A stretch of 64,000 nt of DNA from Tabrizicola sp. (GTDB lineage: Bacteria; Pseudomonadota; Alphaproteobacteria; Rhodobacterales; Rhodobacteraceae). The translations under genes were made by a program, and so were the position numbers. The notes under the pieces were generated by a model. It saw nothing but the letters and a program-made list of their open reading frames with translations, was not told the DNA's origin and made no database searches. Of the stretch, positions 1-9,073 are shown piece after piece. The stretch is taken from positions 806,001 through 870,000 of the forward strand of contig NZ_JAUCZH010000001.1 in NCBI RefSeq assembly GCF_030373185.1, written 5' to 3'. Every line of letters starts with the position of its first letter. Positions within the stretch are counted from its first letter, which is position 1.

Positions 1-393
1 CCAGAGATCCTGCGCTTCCTTCGGGGTCAGCAGGTGCATCTCAAGCCCGAAGGAATGTGCCGTGGTGGCCTGGCGCTTCACTTCGGTCCAGCGTTCGGCG
101 TTGCAGGCAAGGCGCAGCCCCCCGTTCATCTTCCAGCCGGTCTGTAGCCCGGTCTCCGCCTCCAGCGTCTTGTAAAGCGCGACCGAATGGCCAAGAAGCT
201 GGGTGATGTTGGCGCTGGTGCGCAACTGGCCGACCAGCCCCGCCGCGTGAAAGGTGGTGCCGGAGGTAAGCTTCTTGCGCTCCAGAAGCACGGTATCGCT
301 CCAGCCGAGCTTGCCAAGGTGATAGGCCACGGAACAGCCGACGATCCCGCCCCCGATGATGACGGCACGGGCGGTGGTGGGAAGGTCGGTCAT
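1..393 (-). CDS. FAD-dependent oxidoreductase, dimethylglycine/sarcosine dehydrogenase-like (C-terminal part beyond window)
   Basis: Only the first 131 codons are present; the frame is open to the window edge. It starts at ATG 393. Residues 10-19 (AVIIGGGIVG) form a Rossmann FAD/NAD motif, followed by a second beta strand ending LLERKKLTSGTT and a histidine in TFHAAGLVGQL. This layout is typical of the DAO/GcvT-type family of dimethylglycine, sarcosine and related N-methyl amine dehydrogenases, which are about 800 residues with a C-terminal folate-binding GcvT region; that region is not visible here. The start overlaps the stop of the upstream choline-kinase-like gene by ATGA, so the two are translationally coupled. 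A role in methylated amine breakdown is inference. Confidence 0.8.
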   Translation of the reverse strand, partial: MTDLPTTARAVIIGGGIVGCSVAYHLGKLGWSDTVLLERKKLTSGTTFHAAGLVGQLRTSANITQLLGHSVALYKTLEAETGLQTGWKMNGGLRLACNAERWTEVKRQATTAHSFGLEMHLLTPKEAQDLW

Positions 394-1277
394 TGGGATG
401 TCCTGAAGGCGGCCAGGGCGGCGCGGTAGGTTTCAAGGTAATCGGCCGTATAGGCGGCATAGTCGAAATCAAGGCCAGAGTGGATTTCCTGGACCATGGA
501 CCACATCGCCTCACGCAGGGCCGCGGCCGCCTTCATCGCGCGAAAGCGCCGCCACAGGTCTGCATCGGGCGGCTGGCCGTAGTAAGCGGTCAAAAGCCAA
601 CCTTCTTGTGCGGCGTCCAGCTCATTGTTGGCCGCCAGTCCGCCAAGGTCGAATAGCGGCGAGTTCCACCCGGCATAATCCCAGTCGATCAGCCACATCC
701 GGCGGCCGTCATGCAGAAAATTGGCTGGCAAAAGATCGTTGTGGCCAAAGACCAGTTCAATGCGGCCAACGGCGGATTCAAGCATGGCGGCTTCGTCCAT
801 CAACCCCTGCAAAAGCGGCAGATGGCGCGAAGACCCGTCCGACAGGGTGGCGGCATAGTCGCGCAGCACCTGAAACACCCAAAAACACAGTGCAGGGCCG
901 CGCAGGTGTCGGGGAATGTCGCGGTGGGCATGCATCACAATGGCCAAAGCCTGTTCCAGCAGATCCTGCTGGCGCAGGTCTTCGGCAGTCATCGTGCGGC
1001 CTTCGACAAAGTCGATCACAAGTGCGCCGGGTTCGTGGTGGATCACGGCAGGCGAAACACCGGCGGCATGGGCGGCGCAGCTGGCCGCCAGTTCATTGAA
1101 GCGCATGATCTGGTGAACCGGAATGTCGTCGCCAATCCGCACCACCGCCCGGCGCTTGGCATCGGTGACCAACACATTGAGGTTGGTGATGCCCCCACCT
1201 AGGGCCACGGCCGTCGCCTGCCCCGACCAGATCGGCAGAGACAGCGCGCGGGCCAGAGGATCCTGCAAGACACTCAT
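390..1277 (-). CDS. Choline kinase / aminoglycoside phosphotransferase family protein
   Basis: The 295-residue protein has the kinase-like fold of the LicA/choline kinase and APH family. The Brenner motif is GHNDLLPANFL (catalytic Asp, metal-binding Asn), followed by the second metal motif LIDWDYAG. An N-terminal GGITN loop fits nucleotide binding. An in-frame TTG lies 18 codons upstream, but the ATG at 1277 (MSVLQDPLARALSL) gives a family-typical N-terminus and is preferred. The gene ends in an ATGA overlap with the FAD oxidoreductase and is divergent from a DeoR regulator. The pairing suggests an amino-alcohol or methylamine substrate; the true substrate is unknown. Confidence 0.82.
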   Translation of the reverse strand: MSVLQDPLARALSLPIWSGQATAVALGGGITNLNVLVTDAKRRAVVRIGDDIPVHQIMRFNELAASCAAHAAGVSPAVIHHEPGALVIDFVEGRTMTAEDLRQQDLLEQALAIVMHAHRDIPRHLRGPALCFWVFQVLRDYAATLSDGSSRHLPLLQGLMDEAAMLESAVGRIELVFGHNDLLPANFLHDGRRMWLIDWDYAGWNSPLFDLGGLAANNELDAAQEGWLLTAYYGQPPDADLWRRFRAMKAAAALREAMWSMVQEIHSGLDFDYAAYTADYLETYRAALAAFRTSQ

Positions 1278-1591
1278 TTCGGCCTGCAAGCAATGGGGCG
1301 GTGTGATCGTGACACGGGCGCGGCTTCTCAATGTGCAGGACGGGCGGACCCAAGGGGTCAGGCCCGCCCGAAGGATGCGTCAGAGGGTCCAGACCACTGG
1401 CGCACCAAGAATGAAGGTCAACTTGCGGATGAGGGATTGCCCGCAAACAGTCCTTGAAAAAAAAGAGTGGGCGCCAAGGGGCAGTCTGTCAAAGGGATTT
1501 GTGATCATTTGTGTGGTGTTGAGTGGTTCTTGTTGAATTAGGCAGGTGAAAAGACATAACATCACATTATCCCTCGAACCTGGGCAGTCAG
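1278..1591. other. 314-bp divergent intergenic region
   Basis: The region separates the choline-kinase-like operon (minus) from the DeoR gene (plus) and should hold both promoters. It contains an inverted repeat, CGGGCGG at 1341-1347 with CCGCCCG at 1364-1370, and a competing inner hairpin GACCC/GGGTC at 1347-1359. Around 1455-1465 there is a run of A residues. No convincing small gene is visible. The DeoR start has no clear Shine-Dalgarno sequence. An operator for the adjacent DeoR protein would be expected here, but I cannot assign it. Confidence 0.5.
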
Positions 1592-2350
1592 ATGCTGCAA
1601 AATGAACGCGAACGCGCAATCCTTGATCTGCTGATGCAATCGGGGTCGGCCCGAATCAAGGATCTGTCGGTCACCCTTGGCGTCAGCGAGGAAACCGTGC
1701 GCCGGACGTTGAAACGGCTGGAATCAATGGGCGGTCTGACCCGGGTCCATGGCGGAGCACAATTGCGCGACTGGGGAGCCGAACCCAGCTTTGCGCTGCG
1801 GCTGGGCGTCAACATTGATGCCAAGCGGCGGATTGCTGCGCGGCTTGCGGGGTTGATCGAACACGGGGCCTCGCTGTTTCTGGATGTGGGGTCGACCACG
1901 GCCTTTGTGGCGCAGGCTTTGCGCGATCACCGCGATCTTCTGGTGGTGACGAATTCGCTGGCGGTGGCGCAGACATTGGCCGGGCGTGGGGGCAACCGGG
2001 TCTTCATGGCGGGGGGTGAGTTGCGACCCCATGACGGCGGCGCTTTCGGTGCCGAGGCCCTGGCCTTCGTGCGCCAGTTCCGGGTGCGTCATGCGATCCT
2101 GTCGGCGGTGGCGGTGGACGGGCGAACCGGCTTCATGCTGAACGACCTGCGCGAGGCCGAGTTCAGCCGTGCCATCATTGACTGTGCCGAGGTGGCAACC
2201 ATCGCCGCAGATGCGACCAAGTTCGACCAAACCGCCCCGGTGCGGATCGCAGCCCCGGACGCCTTCCACCGGTTTGTGACTGATGTAATCCCCGAGGGGG
2301 CGCTGGCCACCCTTCTGAACCGGGCCGGCATCGAGATCATTCTGGCCTGA
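1592..2350 (+). CDS. DeoR/GlpR-family transcriptional regulator
   Basis: The 252-residue protein has an N-terminal DeoR winged helix (ERERAILDLLMQSGSARIKDLSVTLGVSEETVRRTLKRLE in outline, with the family's EETVRRTL recognition helix) and a C-terminal DeoR sensor domain of the ribose-5-phosphate-isomerase-like fold. That domain shows LFLDVGSTTAFVAQAL, VTNSLAVAQTL and a late ADATKF segment. Such regulators usually bind a phosphorylated metabolite and repress neighbouring catabolic genes. It is divergent from the kinase/oxidoreductase pair, its likely target, and ends 14 bp inside the 3' end of the convergent histidine kinase gene. The start lacks a clear ribosome-binding site. Confidence 0.9.
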   Translation: MLQNERERAILDLLMQSGSARIKDLSVTLGVSEETVRRTLKRLESMGGLTRVHGGAQLRDWGAEPSFALRLGVNIDAKRRIAARLAGLIEHGASLFLDVGSTTAFVAQALRDHRDLLVVTNSLAVAQTLAGRGGNRVFMAGGELRPHDGGAFGAEALAFVRQFRVRHAILSAVAVDGRTGFMLNDLREAEFSRAIIDCAEVATIAADATKFDQTAPVRIAAPDAFHRFVTDVIPEGALATLLNRAGIEIILA

Positions 2351-5300
2351 GTCCGGCGTGACAGATCAGCAGCGCCTCGGTCAGCCGTTCCGGCCGCAGC
2401 GGCTTGGCAACGCAGCAGGCAAAACCCCGTGACAGGTAGTCGTCAACCTGATGGGTCATCGCATTGGCCGTGACGGCCACCGCCAGCGGCGGGGCCACCC
2501 CAAGCGCCGCGGCCTTGGCCTGCAAGGCGGCAAGAGTAGAGATTCCGTCACGGCCCGGCATGGCAATGTCCAGAAGCACCGCGTCAAAGCGTCCCGGTTG
2601 CCAGCGCTCCAGCGCCTCATCGCCGCTGGTGGTGATTTCCACGCTGACCCCAAGCGTCTGCAACAGGCTGGCAAGGATGATCCGGTTCGTGGCGTTGTCT
2701 TCCGCCGCCAGCACCGTCATCGGCGGCAGTTCGGCATTGGGCAGCGGCTTGGCTTGCTGCGCGGGGCCGTCATTCAAGGGCATCGCAAGCGTCACCCGCG
2801 CCGTCAGCCCCTGCCCCGGCGCGGCGATCAGCGACACATCGCCCCGCATCATCCGCGCCAGCCGCCGCACGATGGCAAGACCAAGCCCCGTGCCACCGTA
2901 GCGCCGCGAAATACCACCCTGACCTTGGGTGAAATCCTCGAATACACGGGCGATATCGGCCTCGGACATGCCAATGCCGGTGTCGGACACCGAGATCTCC
3001 AGCAGCGTGGCCGAGGTTGCATCGACCCGCACCACAACTTCGCCCGCATCGGTAAACTTGATCGCATTGCCGACAAGGTTGTGCAGGATCTGGATCAACC
3101 GCTTTTCATCGCCAAAACGCTGGGCGTCTTGGTGGCTGCCGTGGCAATCGGCGGTCAGGCGGATGCCTTTTTCTTCGGCCCGAACCCGGTGCAGGGCCAC
3201 GATCCGGTCAACGATATCGCACAGGTCCAAGGGGCCGGGATCAAGCGAGAAACGCCCGGCCTCGATCTTGGCCAGATCAAGAATGTCGTTGATGACCGAC
3301 AAGAGATGCTCGCCAGACTCGCGGATGATCCGCAGCATCACGCGCTGGTCGGTGTCGGCAAGTCTGGCGTTCAAGACCTCAACCATGCCAAGCACCCCGT
3401 TGAGGGGGGTGCGCATTTCGTGGCTGATGGCGGCAAGGAAATCCGATTTGGCCCGGTTTGCCGCCTCGGCCGCTGTCATGGCGGCACGCAAGCGGTCTTC
3501 GCTTTCGACGGCGTCGGTGATGTCGGTCAGCGAACACAGCACGGCAAGATCAGTCCCCGGCGCGGAAAGCCGGGCCGCGTTGATCGACAGCACGCGCCGG
3601 GTGCCATTGGGCCAAAGGATCGCGTGGCGCAGGTCGTGCTGAACGGCCAGCCCCGCAAGCGCCCGGTTCACCGGAAAGTCCGGGGGGGCCACGCTGGCGC
3701 CGACAAGATCGGTGACACTGGCAGACGCCAGAATTTGCGGCAGGTCATCGCCGGGCAAAATAGGGCGGCCCAGAACCGCTTCCGCCGCCGCATTGGCAAA
3801 GACCACCCGGCCAGCGCCATCCACCGCAACGATCCCGGAAACCGAGGTTTCCATGATCCGCGCCAGCGTGTCGCGTTCGCGCGCCAACGCCGCCTCCAGC
3901 GCCTTGGCGGCCGAGATGTCAAGATGCACCCCGCTGATTTGCAACGGATTTCCCTCGGCATCCCATTCCGTCACCTGACCACGCGACAGCACCCAGACCC
4001 AATGTCCCTCCCGGTGGCGCAGACGCATTTCATACTCGACCGTCCATTGTCCCTCGGCAAAGGACCGGGCGGTTGCTTCCAGCATTGCGGGCAAGTCATC
4101 GGGATGGATCAGGCCCAACCAGCGCTCCAGCGGCAGCGGGTTCAACTCGACCGCCCGATAGCCAAGGATTTCCGCCCACCTGTCGTTGATCAGCGTCACC
4201 TCTTGGCGCAGATCATGTTCCCATGTGCCAACGCGGGCGCCGTCGATCAGCCGGGTCAGGCGCTGTTCGGCGTCGGTCCTGGCCGAAACATCCAGCGTCA
4301 CCCCCGAGATCCGCCTTGGCGTGCCGTCACTCCGCCGGGACAGCACCTTACCGCGCGACAAGAGCCAGACCCAATGCCCGTTCTGATGCCGTATCCGATA
4401 CAGCAGGTCGAAATCGTCGATCCCACCCTGAAACAGCGCCCGGTGCAGATCATGGGCGACGGGCAGATCGTGGTGGTGCATCAACGCCATCAAGTCAGGC
4501 AGGTCAGCCATGCCATCTTCGCGGCCCAGCATCGCCCGCCAGCGGTCATTCATCGCGCTGAGTCCGGTCTCTGCCGCCCAATCCCAGACCGCAACCTCGC
4601 CGCCCTCAACCACTTGCTGCAAGCGGCGGTCGGCAAGTCGGCGCGCGGTGACATCTTCGTAAAGCCCCACGGTCTCACGCTCGGGGGTCGAGCGTTCGCG
4701 CACCCAGATCAGGCGCCCGTCGGCGAAGACATCTTCGCCGTCCCAGATCTCGGTCAGCGGGCGGTCAAGACGCCGCCGGAGGCTGGCCTCATCGCGCTCG
4801 CCCTCGGCGCCGAAGATGCCACGCTCGATCGCGGCGCGCAAAAGATCGTCATAAAGCGCGCCCTCGACCAGAAGGTCGGCAATCCCGGCAAAAACCCTGG
4901 CATAGGGCATGTTCCACAAGACCAGCCGATCATCGGCGTCAAAGATGGCAAATCCATCGTCCAACGCCTCGATTGCCGAAACGAAGCGCGCTCTTGTCGC
5001 CTCCAGCGCGGCTTGTTCGGCCAGCAGGGCAGCTTCCTTGGCCCTGATCTCGGTCACATCCTCGATCAAGGCCCAGACCATGCGCCGTCCGTTCGGATCA
5101 ATGCTCATGAACCCGCGCAACACCGCCGGAAAGCGGCGCCCATCCCCACGGCGCAAGGTGGCCTCGACCGGGCCATAGCTTCCGGTGGCTTTCATTGCAG
5201 CGACGGCATGGTCAATCAGCCACAAGGCATCGGTCGGCAGAATGTGCCGCACGCCCTGCCCCGTCGAGTGCTGCGGATCAATGCCGAACACCTGCTTGAA

Positions 5301-6338
5301 GGCACGGTTGCCGTCCAGCAATTCCCCGGTGTCAAAGTCATTGAGCAGGATCGGATGCGGACACATCTCGAAAAAGGCGGTGAACTGGCCTTCGCGGTAA
5401 GATGCCATTTCGCTTGTGGTCTGCGACGAGGACATGTCACGGATCACCGCGACGGCCCCTGATTGACCCTGGGCTGGGTCGAGGCCAAGCGGCGCGACCG
5501 AAACCTCATACCAATGCGGTGCGACAAGTGTAGACACACCGACCCTTCGGGTGCGGGCGGTACCGGCGGCAGGTGGATCCTCAATCATTTCCGTCAGCGT
5601 CCGCGCCAGAGGTTCAGGCAGGATATCGCGGGCATGCCGCCCCATGCCGGCATGAACCAGACTGGAAAGCCACGGCAGATTGTCACTGTGACAGGCAACG
5701 ATATGGCCATCCGGGCAGATTTCGATCACCAGATCGGGAAGCGCCCGCAAGGTGGCCTCTAGATGACCGCGGGCCTCGGCTTCGGCCTTTGCCGCATCGG
5801 TCCGCAGCAGGACCGAGGCTACAGCACGACCCACCGACCCAAGCAGGAAAACCTCGTCTTCCGTCAGGGGGCGATCCGGGCTTTCGCTGTCAAAGCCGAA
5901 GATCCCCAGCAGCCTGTCACCATCCCGCAACGGCAGCATCAGCGAGGAATGGACGCCGATCTTTTCCAGAAACAGCCGTTCGGGCATGTCCGGTGGCAAT
6001 GCAGCACGGCTGGCCACAGCCACGGCCTTGCCGGCCAGAAACGCCGCCTGCCATGTGGAATGGTCTGTAGGCTGGACTGACTGCATCCGGTCTTTCAGCG
6101 CGGCCACACCCGGGGCCACCCATTCATGGCTGTTGTATCGCGTGCCGCCTGGCCGAATGCGGAAAAGGAAGCTGCGGTCAAACCCGCACGCCGCCCCCAG
6201 TCGGGCCAAGGCATCATCCAGCGCCGCATCGATACCGTCCGGGCCGGGATCAAGCAGACGGTTCATCAATTCGATGACCAAAAGCTCGACACACGCCGAC
6301 CGAGCCTTTGCCGCGTCAAGCTGGCCGGTGCGTCCCAT
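2337..6338 (-). CDS. Cytosolic GAF/multi-PAS hybrid sensor histidine kinase
   Basis: This 1333-residue protein starts at ATG 6338, with GAGGA about 11 bp upstream. In order: a GAF domain (about 20-180), six PAS-like segments (about 190-950), HisKA with phosphoacceptor His973 in SHEMRTPLNG, HATPase_c with N box NLVGNAIKFT, G1 box DTGIGM and G2 box GGTGLGLAI, and a receiver domain with AEDN, phosphoacceptor Asp1257 in LLDIAMPG and a KPLRP lysine. No transmembrane segment or signal peptide is visible, so it should sense a cytosolic cue. Two adjacent PAS domains end in near-identical HWVWLLSRG and HWVWVLSRG, evidence of internal duplication. No response regulator or Hpt gene is adjacent. The signal is unknown. 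Confidence 0.9.
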   Translation of the reverse strand: MGRTGQLDAAKARSACVELLVIELMNRLLDPGPDGIDAALDDALARLGAACGFDRSFLFRIRPGGTRYNSHEWVAPGVAALKDRMQSVQPTDHSTWQAAFLAGKAVAVASRAALPPDMPERLFLEKIGVHSSLMLPLRDGDRLLGIFGFDSESPDRPLTEDEVFLLGSVGRAVASVLLRTDAAKAEAEARGHLEATLRALPDLVIEICPDGHIVACHSDNLPWLSSLVHAGMGRHARDILPEPLARTLTEMIEDPPAAGTARTRRVGVSTLVAPHWYEVSVAPLGLDPAQGQSGAVAVIRDMSSSQTTSEMASYREGQFTAFFEMCPHPILLNDFDTGELLDGNRAFKQVFGIDPQHSTGQGVRHILPTDALWLIDHAVAAMKATGSYGPVEATLRRGDGRRFPAVLRGFMSIDPNGRRMVWALIEDVTEIRAKEAALLAEQAALEATRARFVSAIEALDDGFAIFDADDRLVLWNMPYARVFAGIADLLVEGALYDDLLRAAIERGIFGAEGERDEASLRRRLDRPLTEIWDGEDVFADGRLIWVRERSTPERETVGLYEDVTARRLADRRLQQVVEGGEVAVWDWAAETGLSAMNDRWRAMLGREDGMADLPDLMALMHHHDLPVAHDLHRALFQGGIDDFDLLYRIRHQNGHWVWLLSRGKVLSRRSDGTPRRISGVTLDVSARTDAEQRLTRLIDGARVGTWEHDLRQEVTLINDRWAEILGYRAVELNPLPLERWLGLIHPDDLPAMLEATARSFAEGQWTVEYEMRLRHREGHWVWVLSRGQVTEWDAEGNPLQISGVHLDISAAKALEAALARERDTLARIMETSVSGIVAVDGAGRVVFANAAAEAVLGRPILPGDDLPQILASASVTDLVGASVAPPDFPVNRALAGLAVQHDLRHAILWPNGTRRVLSINAARLSAPGTDLAVLCSLTDITDAVESEDRLRAAMTAAEAANRAKSDFLAAISHEMRTPLNGVLGMVEVLNARLADTDQRVMLRIIRESGEHLLSVINDILDLAKIEAGRFSLDPGPLDLCDIVDRIVALHRVRAEEKGIRLTADCHGSHQDAQRFGDEKRLIQILHNLVGNAIKFTDAGEVVVRVDATSATLLEISVSDTGIGMSEADIARVFEDFTQGQGGISRRYGGTGLGLAIVRRLARMMRGDVSLIAAPGQGLTARVTLAMPLNDGPAQQAKPLPNAELPPMTVLAAEDNATNRIILASLLQTLGVSVEITTSGDEALERWQPGRFDAVLLDIAMPGRDGISTLAALQAKAAALGVAPPLAVAVTANAMTHQVDDYLSRGFACCVAKPLRPERLTEALLICHAGLRPE

Positions 6339-6454
6339 GCGGTTCCCGTGGTCCTCAATCGCTGACGAGTATCGGGCAGAGCCGCCTGTCCCGCAAGCCT
6401 GCAAGAAGGCCTACCCCAGCGGCCATGGGGTCAACATCGGCCGCGCTTGCAGGC

Positions 6455-6508
6455 GTCTTTCTCTGGCCCTCAGTCTTTCTCTGGCCGTCAGTCTTTCTCT
6501 GGCCCTCA
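6455..6508. repeat. Three tandem 18-bp repeats spanning a stop codon
   Basis: Three head-to-tail 18-bp units lie at 6455-6472, 6473-6490 and 6491-6508, of the form GTCTTTCTCTGGCCCTCA with one substitution in the middle copy. On the minus strand each unit begins with TGA; the unit at 6491-6508 supplies the stop codon (6506-6508) of the M20 hydrolase gene. Because 18 is a multiple of three, two further in-frame TGA codons follow. The repeat lies between the M20 gene and the histidine kinase start. Slippage is the probable origin. Confidence 0.9.
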
Positions 6509-7672
6509 GGCCGCAGGCATACGGGCCTCGGCCATGCCGGCATACCAGCTGGAGCCGAAGGGGATGGCGGCATCGTCAAAATTGTATGCCGGGTGATGGA
6601 CCATCGCCGTATCGCCATTGCCAAGGAAGATATAGGCCCCGGGGCGTTCGTTCAGCATGAAGCTGAAGTCTTCCGCCCCCATCAAGGGTGCCGTATCAGT
6701 ATCGACCTTTCCAGAGACTGCCATCGCGACTTCTGCTGCAAATTCAGTGTTTTCCGGCGCGTTTATCGTAACGGGATAGCCACGGCTATATTGCACATCC
6801 GCCCGCGCGCCCAAGGCAAGTGCCGTGCCTTCGACGATCTGGCCGATGCGCGCTTCGACATAATCCTGCACCCCGGGATCCATCGTGCGGACAGTGCCTT
6901 TCATCTTCACGACCTGAGGAATGACGTTATGCGCGGTGGAATCGGTCTCGACCGTGCAGACGCTGACCACGACCTGCTTCAACGGGTCTACGTTGCGGCT
7001 TGCAATCGTTTGTAATGCCACAACAATATGCGCGGCGACCACGGTCGTGTCCACACAGTCATGCGGTTTCGCAGCGTGGCCACCCTTGCCCGTCACCACG
7101 ATCTCGAACTGATCGGCGGCAGCCATCATCGCACCGGGGCGAATGGCAAAATGGCCGACAGGAATGCCGGGCATGTTATGCATTCCGTAAACTTCATCAA
7201 TATTCCAACGGGTTATCATCCCGTCTTGAACCATCTCACGCCCGCCACCGCCGCCTTCTTCGGCTGGCTGGAAGATACAGACGACGGTGCCGTCGAAATT
7301 CCGTGTCTCGGCCAGGTATTTCGCGGCCCCCAGAAGCATCGCGGTATGCCCATCATGACCGCAGGCGTGCATCTTGCCCGGTGTCTTGGAGGCATAAGGC
7401 ACCCCGGTCTGTTCCTTGATCGGCAACGCATCCATATCGGCGCGCAGGCCGATGGTGCGGCCCCTTGTATCCGATTTCCCTTTGATAACAGCCACTACCC
7501 CGGTGCGGCCAATGCCGGTCACCACCTCATCGCAGCCGAAAGAGCGGCAGAGATCGGCCACTTTTTCAGCGGTGCGGTGAACGTCGAACAGAAGTTCGGG
7601 ATGCTCATGGAAATCGCGGCGCCAGGCGGTGATTTCGGGCAAGAGTTCGGCAAAACGGTTCTTCGGGGGCAT
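6506..7672 (-). CDS. M20 family amidohydrolase (hippurate hydrolase / IAA-amino acid hydrolase type)
   Basis: The 388-residue protein is a zinc-dependent M20D-type peptidase/amidohydrolase. Visible metal and catalytic motifs are ADMDALP, CGHDGHTAM, FQPAEEGGGG (catalytic Glu-Glu) and HNMPG, with a late MGAEDFSFML. The family removes acyl groups from N-acyl amino acids. The ATG at 7672 is preferred over an upstream TTG because AAGGAG lies nine bases before it. It is the third gene of a minus-strand set after the ArgE-like deacetylase and the DAO-type oxidase, opposite a peptide ABC transporter, which suggests use of acylated amino acids or peptides. Its stop codon lies in a tandem repeat. Confidence 0.9.
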   Translation of the reverse strand: MPPKNRFAELLPEITAWRRDFHEHPELLFDVHRTAEKVADLCRSFGCDEVVTGIGRTGVVAVIKGKSDTRGRTIGLRADMDALPIKEQTGVPYASKTPGKMHACGHDGHTAMLLGAAKYLAETRNFDGTVVCIFQPAEEGGGGGREMVQDGMITRWNIDEVYGMHNMPGIPVGHFAIRPGAMMAAADQFEIVVTGKGGHAAKPHDCVDTTVVAAHIVVALQTIASRNVDPLKQVVVSVCTVETDSTAHNVIPQVVKMKGTVRTMDPGVQDYVEARIGQIVEGTALALGARADVQYSRGYPVTINAPENTEFAAEVAMAVSGKVDTDTAPLMGAEDFSFMLNERPGAYIFLGNGDTAMVHHPAYNFDDAAIPFGSSWYAGMAEARMPAA

Positions 7673-7729
7673 GAGGGGGACTCCTTTACGCCTGAGGGTG
7701 GGCTTTTGGGACCGGATCGGCAAGAGGGA

Positions 7730-9073
7730 TCACAGGCTGGGTCCAGGCGCGATCTTTGTGCCATCACTAAAGCGTTTGAAGCGGAACCGTGAAAGGTCGT
7801 GGCCGACCGCACCGCCGGTCACAAGGTCGGCCAGCACCCGGCCCATGCCGGGACCGATGCCAAAGCCATGCCCGCTCATCCCCGTGGCGATGGTCAGGCC
7901 GGGGATCGGCGCGTGATCGACGATCGGCACCACATCGGGCAGCGTGTCGATCATCCCGCCCCATGCGGTTTTCAACTTTGGCCGACCAAGACCGGGAAAG
8001 GCGCGCGCGAAAGCGTCCTGCACCTTTCCCAGCGTCTTCAGGTTCGGCGCGGGGTTGAGGATGCGGGTGGCCTCGAAGGGGGACGCCTCGTCTTCCGACC
8101 AGCGCCGGGGGGTGCGCCAACCGTCTGGAAACCCTTTCGGCGCCATCGGGCGAAAGCGCGCGTGGCGCAGGTCTTTCTTCAGGATCGGCAGATAGGGGCG
8201 GATGCTGCGCAAGGCATCGGGGCCAAGAAAGAAGTCATGTTCAGACCCGCCGGGCGCGATGGAATAGCCGCCATCGGCACGGCGGCGAAAGGCAAAATCA
8301 TCGTCGGCGGCATTGCCGGGAAAGATCTCGGGCATCGGTTCGGTGGCCGCGACCGAGGCAAGGACGGACAGTTGCGGGATCTTCACCCCATGGCGGGCAA
8401 GAAACAGCCGCGACCACGCCCCCGCCGCAAGCACCACATGATCGCACGCGATGCGGCCATGTTCGGTGACGACGCCGATGACACGGCCTGCGGCGATATC
8501 AAGCGCGCGCACCGCACAGGATTCCATGATCGCAACACCGCGTTCTTCGGCGGCAGCGGCAAGGGTCGGGACGGCAAGCCAAGGCTCGGCCCGACCATCC
8601 GATGCGGTGTAAAGCGCGCCCTTCCACGGGGCGACCGCACCTTTCAGCATCGTCATGGTTTCGGCCCCGGTCAGAAGCCGGGTATCAAGCTGATGGGCGC
8701 GGGAATGTTCGGTCCAGTCTGCAAACCCCTGCATTTCCCGGTCAGTCTTGGCAAGGTAAAGCACCCCGGTCTGCTTGAACCCAAGCCCGTCGCCAAACTC
8801 GGCGGCAAGGTGTTTCCAGATCGACAGGCTTTCAACCATGATCGGCAATTCACCCGGGTCGCGGCCCTGCTGGCGCACCCAGCCCCAGTTGCGGCCCGAC
8901 TGTTCGCCCGCGATCCGGCCCTTTTCGCACAGGGTGACGGACAGGCCTTTCTTGCGTAAAAACCACGCTGTCATGACCCCGATCACGCCACCCCCGATGA
9001 TGACGACATCTGACCGGGCCGGAAGCGGGCCAGCAAAGCGGATCGGCGAGGCGTCATGGATCGGGAATGTCAT
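7730..9073 (-). CDS. FAD-dependent oxidoreductase, DAO (D-amino acid oxidase/dehydrogenase-like) family
   Basis: The 447-residue protein has an N-terminal FAD-binding Rossmann motif VVIIGGGVIGVMTAW at about 23-37. Next comes GEQSGRNWGWVRQQGRD, a segment seen in DadA and related amine or opine oxidases. A C-terminal FAD-contacting stretch reads IATGMSGHGFGIGPGMGR. No signal peptide or membrane segment is evident. Its ATG overlaps the ArgE-like gene's stop by ATGA and it precedes the M20 hydrolase by 57 bp, so the three form one operon. A role oxidising the amino acid released by the hydrolases is plausible; the substrate could be a D-amino acid, N-alkyl amino acid or opine. Confidence 0.87.
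   Translation of the reverse strand: MTFPIHDASPIRFAGPLPARSDVVIIGGGVIGVMTAWFLRKKGLSVTLCEKGRIAGEQSGRNWGWVRQQGRDPGELPIMVESLSIWKHLAAEFGDGLGFKQTGVLYLAKTDREMQGFADWTEHSRAHQLDTRLLTGAETMTMLKGAVAPWKGALYTASDGRAEPWLAVPTLAAAAEERGVAIMESCAVRALDIAAGRVIGVVTEHGRIACDHVVLAAGAWSRLFLARHGVKIPQLSVLASVAATEPMPEIFPGNAADDDFAFRRRADGGYSIAPGGSEHDFFLGPDALRSIRPYLPILKKDLRHARFRPMAPKGFPDGWRTPRRWSEDEASPFEATRILNPAPNLKTLGKVQDAFARAFPGLGRPKLKTAWGGMIDTLPDVVPIVDHAPIPGLTIATGMSGHGFGIGPGMGRVLADLVTGGAVGHDLSRFRFKRFSDGTKIAPGPSL

Noticed and set aside
1290-1331. Upstream TTG start for the choline-kinase-like gene
   Set aside because: It adds 18 residues with no family similarity; ATG 1277 gives the expected N-terminus.
2451-5462. A 1003-codon open frame on the plus strand opposite the histidine kinase gene
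   Set aside because: It is a by-product of high GC third-position bias in the kinase gene. Its translation is low-complexity and rich in Arg, His, Gly and Gln with no domain, while the minus strand encodes a complete kinase.
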